From positions 25,308,267-25,372,266 of the forward strand of contig OY540809.1 in assembly GCA_961205875.1 (NCBI GenBank): a DNA stretch of 64,000 nucleotides, in the 5' to 3' direction. The DNA is from Sialis fuliginosa. Lineage: Eukaryota > Arthropoda > Insecta > Megaloptera > Sialidae. Positions 1 through 11,720 of this stretch are shown here, piece after piece. Position numbers and translations under genes: made by a program. The stretch's first letter is position 1, and the number at the start of each line of letters is the position of its first letter. The notes under the pieces are model-generated. The model did no database searches. It was not told the DNA's origin and saw nothing but the letters and a program-made list of their open reading frames with translations.

Positions 1-190
1 TTGTTTGCATTTGATAATAAAAAGAAAAAAGGCTGTGGTTCCTTTTATGTATGTTCGGGCAAATATGAACCGATTTGGAGGATTTTTTGTTTGTTTGAAA
101 GAGGTGGTTCTATATTTTTATCAGAATCTGACCATGGACTTCGAAGAAAAGAAAATATTAATATATCATTAACTATTTATAATAACTAAT
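1..190 (+). repeat. Fragment of a dispersed repeat (ATGTATGTTCGGGC family)
   Basis: The text around 45-165 (ATGTATGTTCGGGC, then CCGATTTGGAGGATTTTTTG, then TCAGAATCTGACCATGGACT) recurs at 45245-45540, and its last part recurs in reverse orientation near 61255-61300. The 62-codon open frame across it is a product of the repeat, not a gene. The class is uncertain. It resembles 3' regions of dispersed insect non-LTR or related repeats, but no coding domain is present. Confidence 0.5.
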
Positions 191-2287
191 AACTTCGTGC
201 CCCAACCTCTAATCGCGCCATATTTAGATACTCAAATTATATATACAATGACCAGATTTTTATAAACCCTGAGATGTAAATGAAGACCTTTTTTTTTTCG
301 TTGATACCTAAAAATTTCCACACCTTAATTATCACTTTTGTGCGTCTACTATTTTTGATGACCTTTTTTCTTTTCGTTGTCATCACTAATACAAAACCCG
401 AAGTAATTATAACAAAACCCGGAGTCCGGAGAAACATATACATACCGTGAGACTTCAGGTGAAAACCGGTGGTCACTCTATATGTATATATTATATTATA
501 TCCCTACCATTATTTTTAATGTTTTACAAAAAGGGCAAAATATAATTGTTTACTCAATTTTATTTATTTAATAAAATAAAAATTTATCTATTTATTACTT
601 TGTAATATATAACAAAATATCAACATTTTTGTTTTACTTCAATTTAATTAAAAAATAAAATTTCTAAATTTGTTTGATACAGTACTGATCTGATTATTAT
701 TTTCGTATATTTTTTAAATTCTTTAGTTTTTTAAAAATTTCAATTAATAAAATTCACTGACAATGACAGCTGTCAGTTGCTAGTGTCAGTTGTAAACCAC
801 GCTCATTTCAAACGTCAAAAAATATAAAAACAAAATATTATTGTATTTCAAAATTCATCTGTTGCAAGTTTCATGCGTTATATAACACACTTAACTTACT
901 ATTATTAGTCTGGACCATGATAAAATTAATATTTGTATCATGAGTCCGGACTATGTATATTTGTCAATTCATTATTATTTTGATTATCTTCTTAATTGAT
1001 TTATTTATATTTAACAATTGTATTGATAAATAATTGAAATATTGTATATATATATTCTGAAGAATAAATGTTATCAAAATTAGAAAATTGTATTTGATTG
1101 CATTGCCTTCTGAATGACTCATAGTATGAATAAAAGTACAAATAAAAAAAACATTGGTACAGATACGACTCTGCATGAAGAAATAATGGAATGTGCTAAT
1201 TGTTTTTACTGGCCGTATTAAACTTTCTCTGAAGTAAGATATCTGGTAAGTCCTCAGAACTTGCCCCGGGATATTGACATCAGAGAAGGCGGACACCACC
1301 GCGTCTGTCGTTTGTTTACATACATACATACACTTTGGTTCAATGTTTGGTCAACATTGCCGAAGATCAGAGAAGGTTGCTAACATTCAAAATATTAAGT
1401 TTGATTAATAAATATAATTATGAACTTGGGTTCAGGGCTGTTATTCACGTTGTCACGTTTCTTCATTGACTCTCGACTCTCATGTCGGGGTCTTCTTGAG
1501 AAGTATTTCTGTAACTGTTCTAAAATTTAATATAATATTTTAATAAATGAAGTTGCTAATGATATAATATACAATCCAGTTTTGCTTCCTAGCCATATCA
1601 AATACACGAGAAGTTCATCTGAATACTTTATTGGTTTTTATTTAAATTGTTCAATAATTAATTATCTTTGGTAAATTTAGTATGAGGAAGCACTGTGCAT
1701 TTACTTGGCAAATGTTATTATATTATATATTACTAATATATATTGTAGTATAGTTCTCTGTTGTCTTCCAAATATATGTAGTTTTTAATATTAAAAATAA
1801 AAAAAATAGCATACCAATCATCAGACCCTGAGACCATTTCAATGAGGCCCGGACCAAAATCATTTTGGGGGCCTCATATCCCTACGTAACTAATTCCGTA
1901 TTATCCTTAACTTTAGTCTGAACTCGTATTATATAGGATAATATACATTATAAATATTTATATAAAATATAAATAATTTCCGGGGTCCCTGAAGGCCAGG
2001 GGCCCGGGCCATATGGCCCTCCTATCCCCGCCTCTATATGGGCCCGAAGAATTATCTACTTATATTTTATTAATATTTACATGTTTTCACATGATAAAAC
2101 TTTCAAAAATTCATTTTAATTTATAAAAATCATACTTACATAACAAAATGATATTTAATCGGCATTAAAATCTATGTTAATGTAACACAAACTTTATTTT
2201 CTTCTTTTTTGAACATTCTAAATTGCATACTATGTAATTTTGATTGCTTATAATACACGAGATATCTAATTTTTATACTTTTTACAG
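191..2287. other. Upstream flank or intron of the first takeout-like gene; no gene recognised
   Basis: No convincing exon is seen. Positions 1625-1715 are a reverse-oriented fragment of the GCTTCCTCG-ended element found at 17098 and 49502. Positions 1810-2045 are a locally G+C-rich block (GAGGCCCGGACC, GGGGCCTCAT, GGCCAGGGGCCCGGGCC) that looks like an old hAT-like MITE, without clear ends. A signal-peptide exon for the gene starting at 2288 was looked for and not found here. Confidence 0.4.
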
Positions 2288-2380
2288 CACCGTGGTTGAA
2301 AGTCTGCAAAAGAAGTGACCCGAAACTAAACGAATGTTTAAATGATTTGTTTGAACATATGTTTCCTCAATTAGCTCAAG
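2288..2380 (+). CDS. Takeout-like paralog 1, internal coding exon A
   Basis: Preceded by a pyrimidine tract and ACAG, followed by GTATGT. It encodes PWLKVCKRSDPKLNEC and onward to FPQLAQ, the first disulfide region of the family. It starts with two bases completing a codon from the unseen upstream exon and ends with one base of a Gly codon. Paralog 2 has no intron at the 3' boundary of this exon. Confidence 0.87.
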
Positions 2381-5300
2381 GTATGTATAATTTAATTTCT
2401 AGTTAACTCTATCTGCGGGGTATTAAATATAAATGATAACCCACTGACAGTTAGAATGATTTTGACGTATGTGAGTTAAGTAGAAATCAGCGGTTTAAAA
2501 TAAGTGGTGACAAGTGTACCTCATAAAAAAAACATAGATAGTATTTAAATTACTATACATTTATTATCACTACTCTAGAATCTTGAGCAAATTTATAATG
2601 ATTTGACACCTCGCAAATAGCGTTAATTTCCAAACAATTTTTTTTATAATACTAGGCATTAGTAATTAGAGTCATATGAATTAATTAAGTATGTAAAATG
2701 ATTTTGACTCTAACTTATGGTACAGACTCGAGTTGACACGTTCACTGAAAAAACGAATCATTCGTGAATTACATATGCCTATAAGAAATAAGTATATTTG
2801 AATGAATTATTATCTCGTTGTATTTTTTTAATGGTAATAATAGTTAAACCATCAGCCCCCCACTTAAATTATTGAAAATTTAAAAAAAGTATACGGACAA
2901 AAGTTGTTTCTTACATCGCGAGAAATATTTTTTGTCGAAAAACTCGTAAGAAATAAGCAATTAACTTGTTTATAACAATTGATCGTGGTAGAATTTTTCA
3001 ATGCTGATAATTTTTGCTCACAACCAGTATACACAGAGCCGGCAAAGTGTGGCGCTCTGAGCTAGATTTATTTTTCCGCCTTATCTCCTCCTCCTAAAAA
3101 AATGTTCAAAAACCACCAAAAATGTCAATTAAAATTGATAAATTAACAAATAAGTTGAATAGTTAATATCTCAGCTTGGCGCGATCCTACAGACTCCAAA
3201 AAAGTTTACTCAAAAATTATAGCCTGTATACTGATTTGAACCAAAAAATTCACTATGCCCCATTGTGCGCCGTCCCAAAAGCCGGCGCTGAATATACATC
3301 TAATTCTCAATTTTCACGATTTTTTTCATATTTTTCTGAGCGATTCTTTTCGTGATAAGGATGGGGACAGCAATTTTTAAGCGTTTTTCCTGAAAAAAGT
3401 TTAAAATAATGCATAAAAAATACATTGATGAATTTGCGCTTCAATAAGCTTTCATTTGAAATCCTGCCCTTTATATTAATTCAACTTTTTATACTTCACT
3501 TCTATCTCTTTGCTAAATTTCAAATTTTAACGTTGAATAGTTTCAGAGAAAATCGCCTGTGATAGACAGACGGACTAAAATAAATAAAATAAATATCTGT
3601 AAATTGAGGTCTAGTTTATTAATATATGTATATTTTAACATATAAATATTTACAGGTATACCAGAAATAAATATACCACCATTTGAACCACTGCGTCTAG
3701 GAAAAGTTTCCGTGAGTAAAGGAAATGGCGCAGTTACATTGAGTGGAAGCCTTTTTGACCTCAACGTAAGAGGTCCTTCTAAAGCAAGGCCTACGTTTTC
3801 AGAGTAAGTTCACGATGGACAGGTATTGTCAATAATATTGTATGCAAAATAAATATGTATCTTCAAACAATATACAGGATATTTATTTCACAAGTACTTA
3901 CTCGTACTTCTTGTTTGATTTTCTAAGATTCAAGGTTAATGTTAAGATTATATGCTAGGAATTTATAAAATTAATTTGAAGCAAGTATTTTATGTGTATG
4001 TTTATTTTGTTATGGTTTAAAAAAATAATTTACACTTAAACAAATTGAATATACGAGTAAGCTAACTACGGTATATAGGGATTTCGATGTTATTTAAAAT
4101 GCATCCAAATATTTATTCTCGTATTATGCTTATAGTCCAGGCTGGCTAGGCTAAAAAGTACTTAAAATAGGAATTTTTGCGTACAGTTTTAATACTCACA
4201 GGATTTGTTACAAATGTGGTGTAGAATAATACTCTAATTTGCCCCGGTCCTAATTTTCAGTAAATATTCTGTCCTACAGAATGTTTATTATCCAGAGGTA
4301 TCAATTTAAAAAAACATTAAACTTTTTTTAGTTGAGGTATTACAGCTTAAAAAAGCCATTTTAATCAGCGTAATGGATAAACAAATGAATTTTTTAATTT
4401 TTTTCAAAATGAAGGTTGGAGGTAATTTTATAGCGAATATCAATTATTTGAAACTTTTTTTTGTATAATACATATTTTGACCGCTATTTAGTAAAAATCA
4501 CTTTTGTAACACATCTTGTAAGTATTAAAACTGTACGCAAAAATAATCTGTTTTCGTCTACACAGCCTGGACTATTATCACTTTGTAAAAAACAATATTT
4601 TGTTAAAGGACTTGACTGTCAAATATAAATTTTGCTTTCGGGTTTGGTCATAAACAGCAAACTGAAATTAATTCAATCATAATATAAATATTGTGTTGCG
4701 TTTAACAGCGACGCTCCCAGTTGATATATATATTCATAACATTTTTTTAAACATATGTACCTCAATATATATTCTTTAGAATAAAGCAAACCTGGATGAA
4801 ATCAAACAGTTTTTGAGATAATAATTTTCAAAATTCAACAATTTTTTTCTGCCTTGTTCTTCTTAAAAAAATATCAATTTACTTATTTGTATATTTTTTG
4901 GAGATATGGTCTTATTTATACACGTGCTTTGTAAAAAAAACTTGATTAAACTTAACAAATACGTTCAATTGAAAATATTTAAACAACTAATTTTATTTGT
5001 TGGAGTTTTAACGAAATATTGCTTTACTATCCTTAGGCCAACTTATAAAGGCCGGGCCAGGCTAATAAGTAATTCTGGCCTGTACTAAAATTTGCATTAT
5101 CCATGATTCTAAGCAAATTGTTTATTATATCAAAGAGCATAATTCAGCATAACTGTTAAATATTTTTAACTAAATGTGAATCATTTACCAAATAATTTTG
5201 TTTAAAACAGTATATTTGATTCACTTGAAAATATATTGAGTTCTCAATCTACATATAAATATTTTAACAACTATATTTAATCAGTTTAAGTAAATTTTAG

Positions 5301-7173
5301 GTTGCCCGTATTTGATCAAATATTTTGATTAAATTTAACTATGCTAAGTAGAGTCGAATGTAGAAATGGTCAACCAATTTTCATTTAAATTTGCTTATCA
5401 CAAACTTAGTAGGCTCCTCCCATTTCATTATTATAATATTTAAATCATTTCTCCATGTACCAAACAAAGACAGATATTTTGAAACTCATTTGCTAAATAA
5501 AGAAGTACTCTTCGTTTATAGTACTCATAATTATATACATATTTGTGCGATTAAATTATTATGTAATCTATTGAAAATTGTTACGTAAATTGTGTGGCAA
5601 TAAATATTTGATATTCCGAATTTTAGTATTTAAATATGTTAAACTTCATGTAAAAATAATCATGAAAATGATATAACTATATAAGCTCCGCCCTAGAAAA
5701 AGATAACCGATGATGTTTGTCTTAATATTTTTGAATATGTTGTAAGCGATTCTGACCTTTAGGGTGACAGACGACTTCTGAAGCCCATAGTACCTAAATT
5801 CAATAAAAAAAATTTCAGTATATTTATGCTGCATTTATATCTAAAATTTACACATTCTAAAACAAATTATTATTTTTTTAGTATTAACATAGAAAAAAAG
5901 AAATACAACTTTGGTATCAATCTACCGATTTTGGATATCGACGCAAAGTATAATTTGAAAGGGAAGATACTGGTGCTGCCTCTGGTGGGTCATGGGAACT
6001 GTAAACTCGTCTTAAAGGATGTCAGGACCGTGATTAGGACTGATATAGAGTTTGTAGAGCAGGGAGGACGAGAGCTGATGTTGATTACAAAAATGCGAGT
6101 AGGGTTTAAACTAGGAGGCATCAGTGTTAATTTGGATAACTTATTCAATGGGAATAAAATTTTAGGTAAGTAAAGATAATCAAGCTTTTTTTTATAAAGA
6201 GCTTTGAATGTTGAAGATTATTATTAATAAAATTAATTATAATTTTTGCATTGCAATGAAAAATAATAAACAAGTTAATAATTACTATTTTTTAGTATAA
6301 TTTCAGTTAGGTACTATAATTTGTAGATAAGGTAATGGCACCAGACTTGGGAAGGACCCTAGTAATGGCAAATTTTTAATTAAATGTACTGAATTAGAAA
6401 TATGTGTTGATATTTGATTACTTCCATTTCTGAATATTAATCTATATACATTTAACTGTTTTACAGCGTGATTTGATGACAATCAGCCAATAGGTGTCAA
6501 AATGTTGGACATGTAAACTAATTATTAGTATAATTAATTAATTAATTATTATATTATCATAGCAACTGCTTTACATTGTTTGAAATTTGACGATTCTTTC
6601 TTTTATATCTTTTGTGTCGTAGTACTTATCATTTTGTAATCATTAGCAAGTGTCCATCACTGTGTGTTTATTACTGGTTTTACCTTTTGCCATTACTGGA
6701 GAAAAAACATGAACAAAATAAAAAGCTATAATTTAAAAAACAAACTATATTTGCGGAATTTGATAATTAAATTGATTAAATAAAGAGTTACTTGTTTTTT
6801 AATAACATGAGATCATGAGAATTACAAAAAACAAACCTATTAATAAAAAAAAACCGAAAACTTGCTCTTATAGCGACCATAACTGGTGCCTTTACCTTAT
6901 AATTATTTAAAAAATAATAATTATTAAAAATGTGTGTACTTTTTACGATTCATAATTAGATTCCAGCTTTTCATACCTACATTAAAATTTGATTTATTAA
7001 TTATTACTGATTTTGTAGGTTCGACAGTTAATAATTTCCTTAACCAAAACGGTTTGGAAGTTGTGGGTGAACTCAGTGACAGTATTGCAAACAGTTTGGC
7101 TGGAATTTTCACAGAAGTTATAAACAATATCTTCAGCAAAATGCCTACAGATCTTTGGTTAGTAAAGGAATGA
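2288..7173 (+). CDS. Takeout/JHBP-like secreted protein, paralog 1 (5'-incomplete, four exons)
   Basis: Joined exons 2288-2380, 3656-3803, 5882-6165 and 7019-7173 stay in frame and end at TGA 7171-7173. All three introns have GT..AG ends with consistent phases. The product shows hallmarks of the takeout/JHBP family: an N-terminal Cys pair spaced C-x9-C inside VCKRSDPKLNEC, then GIPEINIPPFEPL, a run of alternating beta-strand segments, and a C-terminal helix-rich tail. Family members are extracellular carriers of small hydrophobic ligands such as juvenile hormone or related lipids. The actual ligand cannot be read from sequence. The first exon, which should end with one base of a split codon and carry the signal peptide, is missing and probably lies upstream of the window. 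It is the upstream neighbour of paralog 2 on the same strand. I am confident of the family and less so of function. Confidence 0.88.
3656..3803 (+). CDS. Takeout-like paralog 1, coding exon B
   Basis: Acceptor TTTACAG, donor GTAAGT at 3804. It encodes GIPEINIPPFEPLRLGKV and continues to GPSKARPTFS, matching the second segment of the paralog-2 exon 47614-47854. The reading frame is continuous with exons A and C. Exons A and B together are 241 nt, exactly the length of that single paralog-2 exon. Confidence 0.88.
4133..4574. mobile_element. MITE with TAGTCCAGGCTG ends and TTA target duplication
   Basis: The left end TAGTCCAGGCTG is the inverse of the right end CAGCCTGGACTA. The inverted similarity runs on inward (TTTTGCGTACAGTTTTAATAC against GTATTAAAACTGTACGCAAAA). 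TTA flanks both sides (4130-4132 and 4575-4577), as in PIF/Harbinger-type insertions. It lies in an intron of paralog 1. A related copy ends near 10066. Confidence 0.75.
5345..5650 (+). repeat. Dispersed repeat, uninterrupted copy (empty site of the 10412-11720 insertion)
   Basis: This stretch matches 10370-10411 joined to 11721-11935, including GCTTATCACAAACTTAGTAG and CATGTACCAAACAAAGACAG. The foldback element of the second copy is absent here. The sequence TTAT occurs once at the corresponding site (about 5395-5398). Confidence 0.75.
5882..6165 (+). CDS. Takeout-like paralog 1, coding exon C
   Basis: Acceptor TTTTTTTAG, donor GTAAGT at 6166. It encodes the central beta-strand region, including NFGINLPILDIDAKYNLKGK and ILVLPLVGHG. 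The corresponding region in paralog 2 (DVPHIEIKGKYEVNGQVLVLPI) is split by an intron after the VLPI segment, so this 284-nt exon equals two exons there (134 + 153 nt). The open frame that begins upstream at 5826 is intronic read-through. Confidence 0.9.
6327..6900. mobile_element. AGGTAATGGCACC MITE, copy 1
   Basis: The ends ATAAGGTAATGGCACCAG and CTGGTGCCTTTACCTTAT form terminal inverted repeats. The TA next to AGGTAA/TTACCT fits a TA target duplication, as in Tc1/mariner-like elements. Further copies occur at 31472-32048, 61307-61887, 63736 to the window end, and as a degenerate copy at 46537-46900. It has no coding capacity. It sits in the last intron of paralog 1. Confidence 0.8.
7019..7173 (+). 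CDS. Takeout-like paralog 1, last coding exon
   Basis: Acceptor TTTTGTAG. It encodes GSTVNNFLNQNGLEVVGEL and ends LWLVKE-stop. It aligns well with the last exon of paralog 2 (GEAINQFLNQNSNILIEEM) and has the same length, 155 nt. The stop TGA is at 7171-7173. Confidence 0.9.
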
Positions 7174-7285
7174 AACAAAAGTAGTTATAACTCACTTGTG
7201 TAATTGTATCTTTTAATATTTGTAAAGAATTTATTTGTGATATAGGAGAAAAATAATATAACTTTATTTTGTTAATATATGTATA

Positions 7286-7291
7286 AATAAA
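7286..7291 (+). terminator. Candidate poly(A) signal AATAAA of paralog 1
   Basis: AATAAA lies about 115 bases after the TGA stop of paralog 1, a usual place for a polyadenylation signal. The region is A+T-rich, so chance occurrences are common. Confidence 0.45.
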
Positions 7292-7534
7292 TTTAAGACA
7301 TGTAGATTTTAGATGTTAAAAGGTTGTAGTTTTATTAGATCAAGGGTCATATAATTGACTGATTATTACTTTGTTTACACATCGATTCATGCAAACTTTC
7401 CTGAATTTCCAGTAAGCTTTTAAACTGCATTTGGAAAAACATTCTAGGAAAGTAAAACTGAATTGAACCACAAATAAATTATTATATTATATCACAAAAG
7501 GTTTAAAATTAAAAATTTAAAATTAATAAGTTAA

Positions 7535-7834
7535 TGTCTGGTATTACAGTCTAGTTAACAAAATTTGCTAGCTTGTAAGCACTTTCTAGCGGGGTATTAA
7601 ATTTATATGATAGTTCTCTTGGAATTTTTGACAGATAGTTGCATGCATAGTAAGTAAAAAAATCAAGGTATATAAAGTATATTTACTAACCTTGAGTAGA
7701 AACGGTAAAAACCAACGTACTGCGTATGCAACTATCTGTCAAAAACTCCAAGGGAACTGTCATATATGTTTAATAGTCCGTTTGAAAGTGCTTACAAACT
7801 AGCAAATTTTTAAGAGCTAGTCTGTAATACTGGA
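7535..7834. mobile_element. Palindromic MITE of the TCCGGTATTATAAAGG family, copy 1
   Basis: Left arm GTCTGGTATTACAG...AATTTGCTAGCTTGTAAGC is mirrored by the right arm GCTTACAAACTAGCAAATTT...CTGTAATACTGGAC. Inner segments also pair (TTTTTGACAGATAGTTGCAT with ATGCAACTATCTGTCAAAAA). Other copies occur at 35172-35499, 50729-51030 and, as a right half only, 44120-44303. Confidence 0.8.
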
Positions 7835-8930
7835 CATAAATCTGTTTAACAATAGCAGTTAACAAACTGCTGTTAATATCGATTTTTACCTTCGCGTAAA
7901 TTTAGTATGTGGTCTACATTTTAACCGAGAATGATTTTTTTCACGAATCATGGTTGTAATCCATAAATTATTGTAAATTCAAAGAAAAATAGAATAGGGG
8001 TCTTTGTCTTAGATAAATATTTAATTTAAGTTTATTTTGTCTTTAAAGTACTCGTTTTTGTAGTACATATGTAAGCAACAGAGATGACAAAAATGTTTCG
8101 AGATTTTTAATGAATATAATAAATTACATATGTAACTAAACTATCACAGTTAAAAAAAAATCGGTAAATTAAAAAATATATATTTCAATTTTTGCATTAG
8201 TAAAATTTGGGAACCATGCATATTTGATAAATATAATAGTCTTATTTACAATTTTAAAATTGATGATCAATAATATACAATTTGAACATTCATGTACCTT
8301 TAGTTGCCTACATATTAAATAATACAAGCTGTAAATATTTATTAAAAACAAAATGTCTTTTCTTGAAATTAAAACCTGTATGGTTTTAATCTTAGATTAG
8401 AAAAGACTATGGATACATAACAACCAATGCTAGTTCGAATATGAAACTGTTACCAAAATTCTACGGCGGCCATCTTTTCTGTGCTTAAATTACAATTGAA
8501 TTTATTAAGTATGAGAGATGATAGTTCCAAATAGATGTTTCTTTATTAATCAATTAATAATTATCACTGAAATTCTTTTAACGACAATATAAACATTTAT
8601 TATTAATTAATTTTATAATTAAAAAAAATTGATATTTATTTTAAAATCTGATATGCTAATGACTTGTGGAGCGATATGGTAACAACGCTATGTTATGTGT
8701 TATTTGTCCTATATCTTTCCTTGTCTAAGGTTTTAATGAAGACAATGTTTTAATAGTTTTCAAACTTAAACCCATGTACTAATAATGTTGTTACAAATAT
8801 TTTAGATTGTTTCTGTTACTTGTTACTTAAAATATTTAATTTTTTTTTATATTATTAAAATTGTGATAATTTTAAGAAATATTAAAATAAAGGTTGTAAA
8901 TAAATAAAATTATTGAAAATACAACACATT
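7835..8930. other. Intergenic, nothing recognised
   Basis: A+T-rich DNA without a supported gene or element. The only local structure is a short hairpin near 8355-8407 (ATTAAAACC against GGTTTTAAT, with outer GTCTTTTC against GAAAAGAC). Confidence 0.5.
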
Positions 8931-9360
8931 ATTAACTTCCCAACTGGGAGTTATTGTAATTGGTCCGAAAGGTCACTATAGTATATTTACACTATTTTCA
9001 GAAAGATGTATGTGTGTGTGTGTATGTACGTACGTATTTGCGTGTCATTTTTTATGTGCACGAAATCTCGCAAATGAAAAATGTTATTGACTTCGTTGGG
9101 GTGCTAATCGAAGCGTCTTGACGTGAAACCGCATTAAAATCGGTTCTGTAGTTTTTGAGTTATTTAATGTATATTACACATATTATATTTTTATAAAAAT
9201 TGATTATTTATACAATTAATTAACTCTGCCTACATAAAAAGAAGCTTATTTTTGTATCTTTTGCCGCTTATCTCGAAAACTACTGAACCGATTTTAATGC
9301 GATTTCCACTAATAGATAAATAATTATTCAGAGCAAGTTCCTGGCTATAATTTTTTTTAA
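8931..9360. repeat. Dispersed repeat with two related ACTGAACCGATTTTAATGCG-type units
   Basis: Two units share the sense of 'cgaaaactactgaaccgattttaatgcgatttc': CGCATTAAAATCGGTTCTGT near 9130 and its inverse ACCGATTTTAATGCGATTTC near 9287. A GT-rich microsatellite precedes them at about 9010-9035. Such text is typical of the non-coding ends of dispersed insect elements. The class is not determined. Confidence 0.45.
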
Positions 9361-9604
9361 ATATTTCTGGTTCTATGAAACAATTGAATTGGTTTAAAAT
9401 AAAAAAAACTCAATAATAAGATTTGAGTGTTACCATTTGCCAAAGAAAATTTTTACTTTTTTATTGTGAGAATCGATTATATAAGTCTTTGAGAATATAT
9501 ACAAACAGTTGTACAAAAATAAAAGTTTTACAAAAAAATTTATTGTTAATCAAAGACAAACATGATTCCATTATTAACAATTTAATTAAACAAAAACAGT
9601 TGAT

Positions 9605-10066
9605 GATATCAGGTCTTAATTTTTAGTGAATGTTCTGTACTACAGAATGTTTATTTTTCAGAGGTACCAACTTAAAAAACGTTAAACTTTATTAATTATT
9701 ACTGCTTAAAAAAGTGTATTTTCAGCCATTTTAATCAGCGGAGGGGATAAACAAAGGAATTTTTCAATGTTTTTCTAATTGGAGGTTGTAGAGAATTTTA
9801 TAGCGAATAACTTTTATTTAAAACTTTTTTTTGTATAATACTTATTTAGACCACTATTTAGCAAAAATCAGAAAATCTGAAGAATTTAAGCAATTGAACC
9901 ATGGTTAACTCCTGTCGCGGACAACCAAAATCGTACCAAACTTTATATTATTTTATTTTTATTATTTATTATTCTACACCACTTTTGTAACATATCCTGT
10001 AAAGTACTGTAAAGTATTAAAACTGTACGCAAAAATAATCTGTTTTAGCCTCTACAGCCTGGACTA
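9605..10066. repeat. Second copy of the TAGTCCAGGCTG-type MITE, diverged
   Basis: The text CTACAGAATGTTTATT...AGAGGTACCAACTTAAAAA and the right end GTACGCAAAAATAATCTGTTTT...CAGCCTGGACTA match 4260-4574 closely. The left end is not recognisable. A short insertion-like block (about 9860-9960) is present only here. Confidence 0.6.
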
Positions 10067-10407
10067 ATATAAAGGACGTAGTTTTTAATTATCAATTTTA
10101 ACAATTTTCTTCGTTCATAAAAAATCATTTGGGGGAGGAGGGCAGGATTTGTGACAAATTATTATGTAGTGGTTTGAAAAAAATGTAATGTAGCATGAAA
10201 AAGGGGGAGGGATTAGTAAAAAATGTACGAATTTTATGGTTTACTAAAAAATTATTTGTTCGTCTTGCACATTTTAATTATATTTTAAGAATACTTTCAG
10301 AGATGAGAAGGGTGGCGAAATGGTCAGAATATCATTGTCATAGTATGTATGTACAGTATTGTACAGTGAAATGCAGAAATGGTTGTCTAGTTTTCATTGA
10401 AATTCGC
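10067..10407. other. Spacer between repeats; no gene supported
   Basis: Contains a G-rich patch (GGGGGAGGAGGGCAGG near 10130). The last about 40 bases begin the repeat also present at 5345-5650. The 82-codon frame starting at 10195 runs across this repeat and into the foldback element, and is not considered a gene. Confidence 0.5.
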
Positions 10408-10411
10408 TTAT
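10408..10411. repeat. Target-site duplication TTAT, left
   Basis: TTAT precedes the GGGTCAATCC end of the foldback element and is repeated at 11721-11724. The empty paralogous site at 5395-5398 has a single TTAT. Confidence 0.75.
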
Positions 10412-11720
10412 GGGTCAATCCATATGAAATGGTCCAAAATTAAATTAAAAGGTTGCTTAGACATTCTAAAAAAAAGTGATTTTTTGTGTGTAATTACCCT
10501 AACATGTTGGTAGTTCGAAACGACCATTATTTTAATTTTATTGTTTTTTGTTTTTGCGTGACGTCCATATTTGTTCTACAGGTCGCAGCATTTTTTGTAC
10601 TTTAAAGAGTTTGCGGAAACTAAAATATCTCAGCTTCTATCAAATTTTTCAACATCAGAGTTAAAGCAAATTATTCAGAATAAAACGGGCTACATGATTA
10701 CTTCTAGACATTTTCACCTAAATGTTATCCTAAAGGGTGAAATTTTAGCCTTAATTCTATTTTTGAAAAAATCCTATTTTCAAGGTTGAACCGGAAATGA
10801 TGTCATCTTTATTTTATTTTTAGATAGAAAATTCGGTCAGCTTTAAAAATTTATAACACATATAATAACTTAGAGTAACTCATAACAAAGATATAACATG
10901 TTTTAATTATTATTAAAACAAAATCACAACATGTATACGCTCATTGAAACATGGATTTTTGTGGTTGCAATACCACTGCTTGTAGTCAAATCTCAATCTC
11001 AAAATTGTTGGTACATAATACCATTATGTAATACTATTATGGGCTAAAATTTCAGATTTTTATATGATCCCCCACCAGAGTTATTTAGCTTTGAAAAGTG
11101 CCATTTTCTCGAATTTTCAAATTTTGAGAATTTGTTAAAATAAAGGGGGGCAAGTCTCAGAATTGAACTTTGGTGTGTGAATACAACTTACTAGTTGTAT
11201 TCACACACCAAAGTGGTGTTGATAATTTTTTTAAATAAAGGGGGGCAAGTCTCAGCGTTGAACTTTCGTGTGTGAATACAACTAGTACCCACCTATTTGT
11301 AAAAAATAATTTGACTTGTTAACTTTTCCCCTTCTTGCAAAAACATCCCCTTGAAAATGGGATTTTTTCAAAAATAGAACTAAGAATTAAGGCTAAAATT
11401 TCACCCTTTAGGATAACATTTAGGTGAAAATGTCTAGAAGTAATCTTGTAGCCCGTTTTATTCTGAATAATTTGCTTTTACTCCGATGTTGAAAGGTTTG
11501 ATAGAAGCTGAGATATTTTAGTTTCCGCAAACCCTTTAAAGTACAAAAAATGCTACGACCTGTAGAACAAATATGGGCGTCACGCGAAAACAAAAAACAA
11601 TAAAATTAAAATAATGGTCGTTTCGAACTACCAACATGTTAGGGTAATTACACACAAAAAATCAATTTTTTTTAGAATGATCGAGCAACCAGTGCTGGAC
11701 CAGTTCATATGGATTGACCC
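10412..11720. mobile_element. Long foldback element with about 370-bp inverted arms
   Basis: The arms, about 10412-10785 and 11347-11720, are inverted copies over almost their whole length. For example GTTTGCGGAAACTAAAATAT? lies on the left with its inverse ATATTTTAGTTTCCGCAAAC on the right. The termini are GGGTCAATCCATATGAA and TTCATATGGATTGACCC. The spacer has two direct units starting AAATAAAGGGGGGCAAGTCTCAG with a palindrome between them (11168-11212). TTAT flanks both sides. An arm fragment recurs at 56895-57188. Frames at 10571-10789 lie within the arm and are not genes. No transposase is present, so it would be mobilised in trans. Confidence 0.85.

Noticed and set aside
1420-1530. Possible signal-peptide exon for takeout-like paralog 1 (ATGAACTTGGGTTCAGGG)
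   Set aside because: The frame is weakly hydrophobic, runs to a stop, and has no donor site in the required phase.
5826-6173. 115-codon open frame as a separate gene
   Set aside because: It is exon C of takeout-like paralog 1 plus intronic read-through on both sides; splice sites and paralog comparison define 5882-6165.
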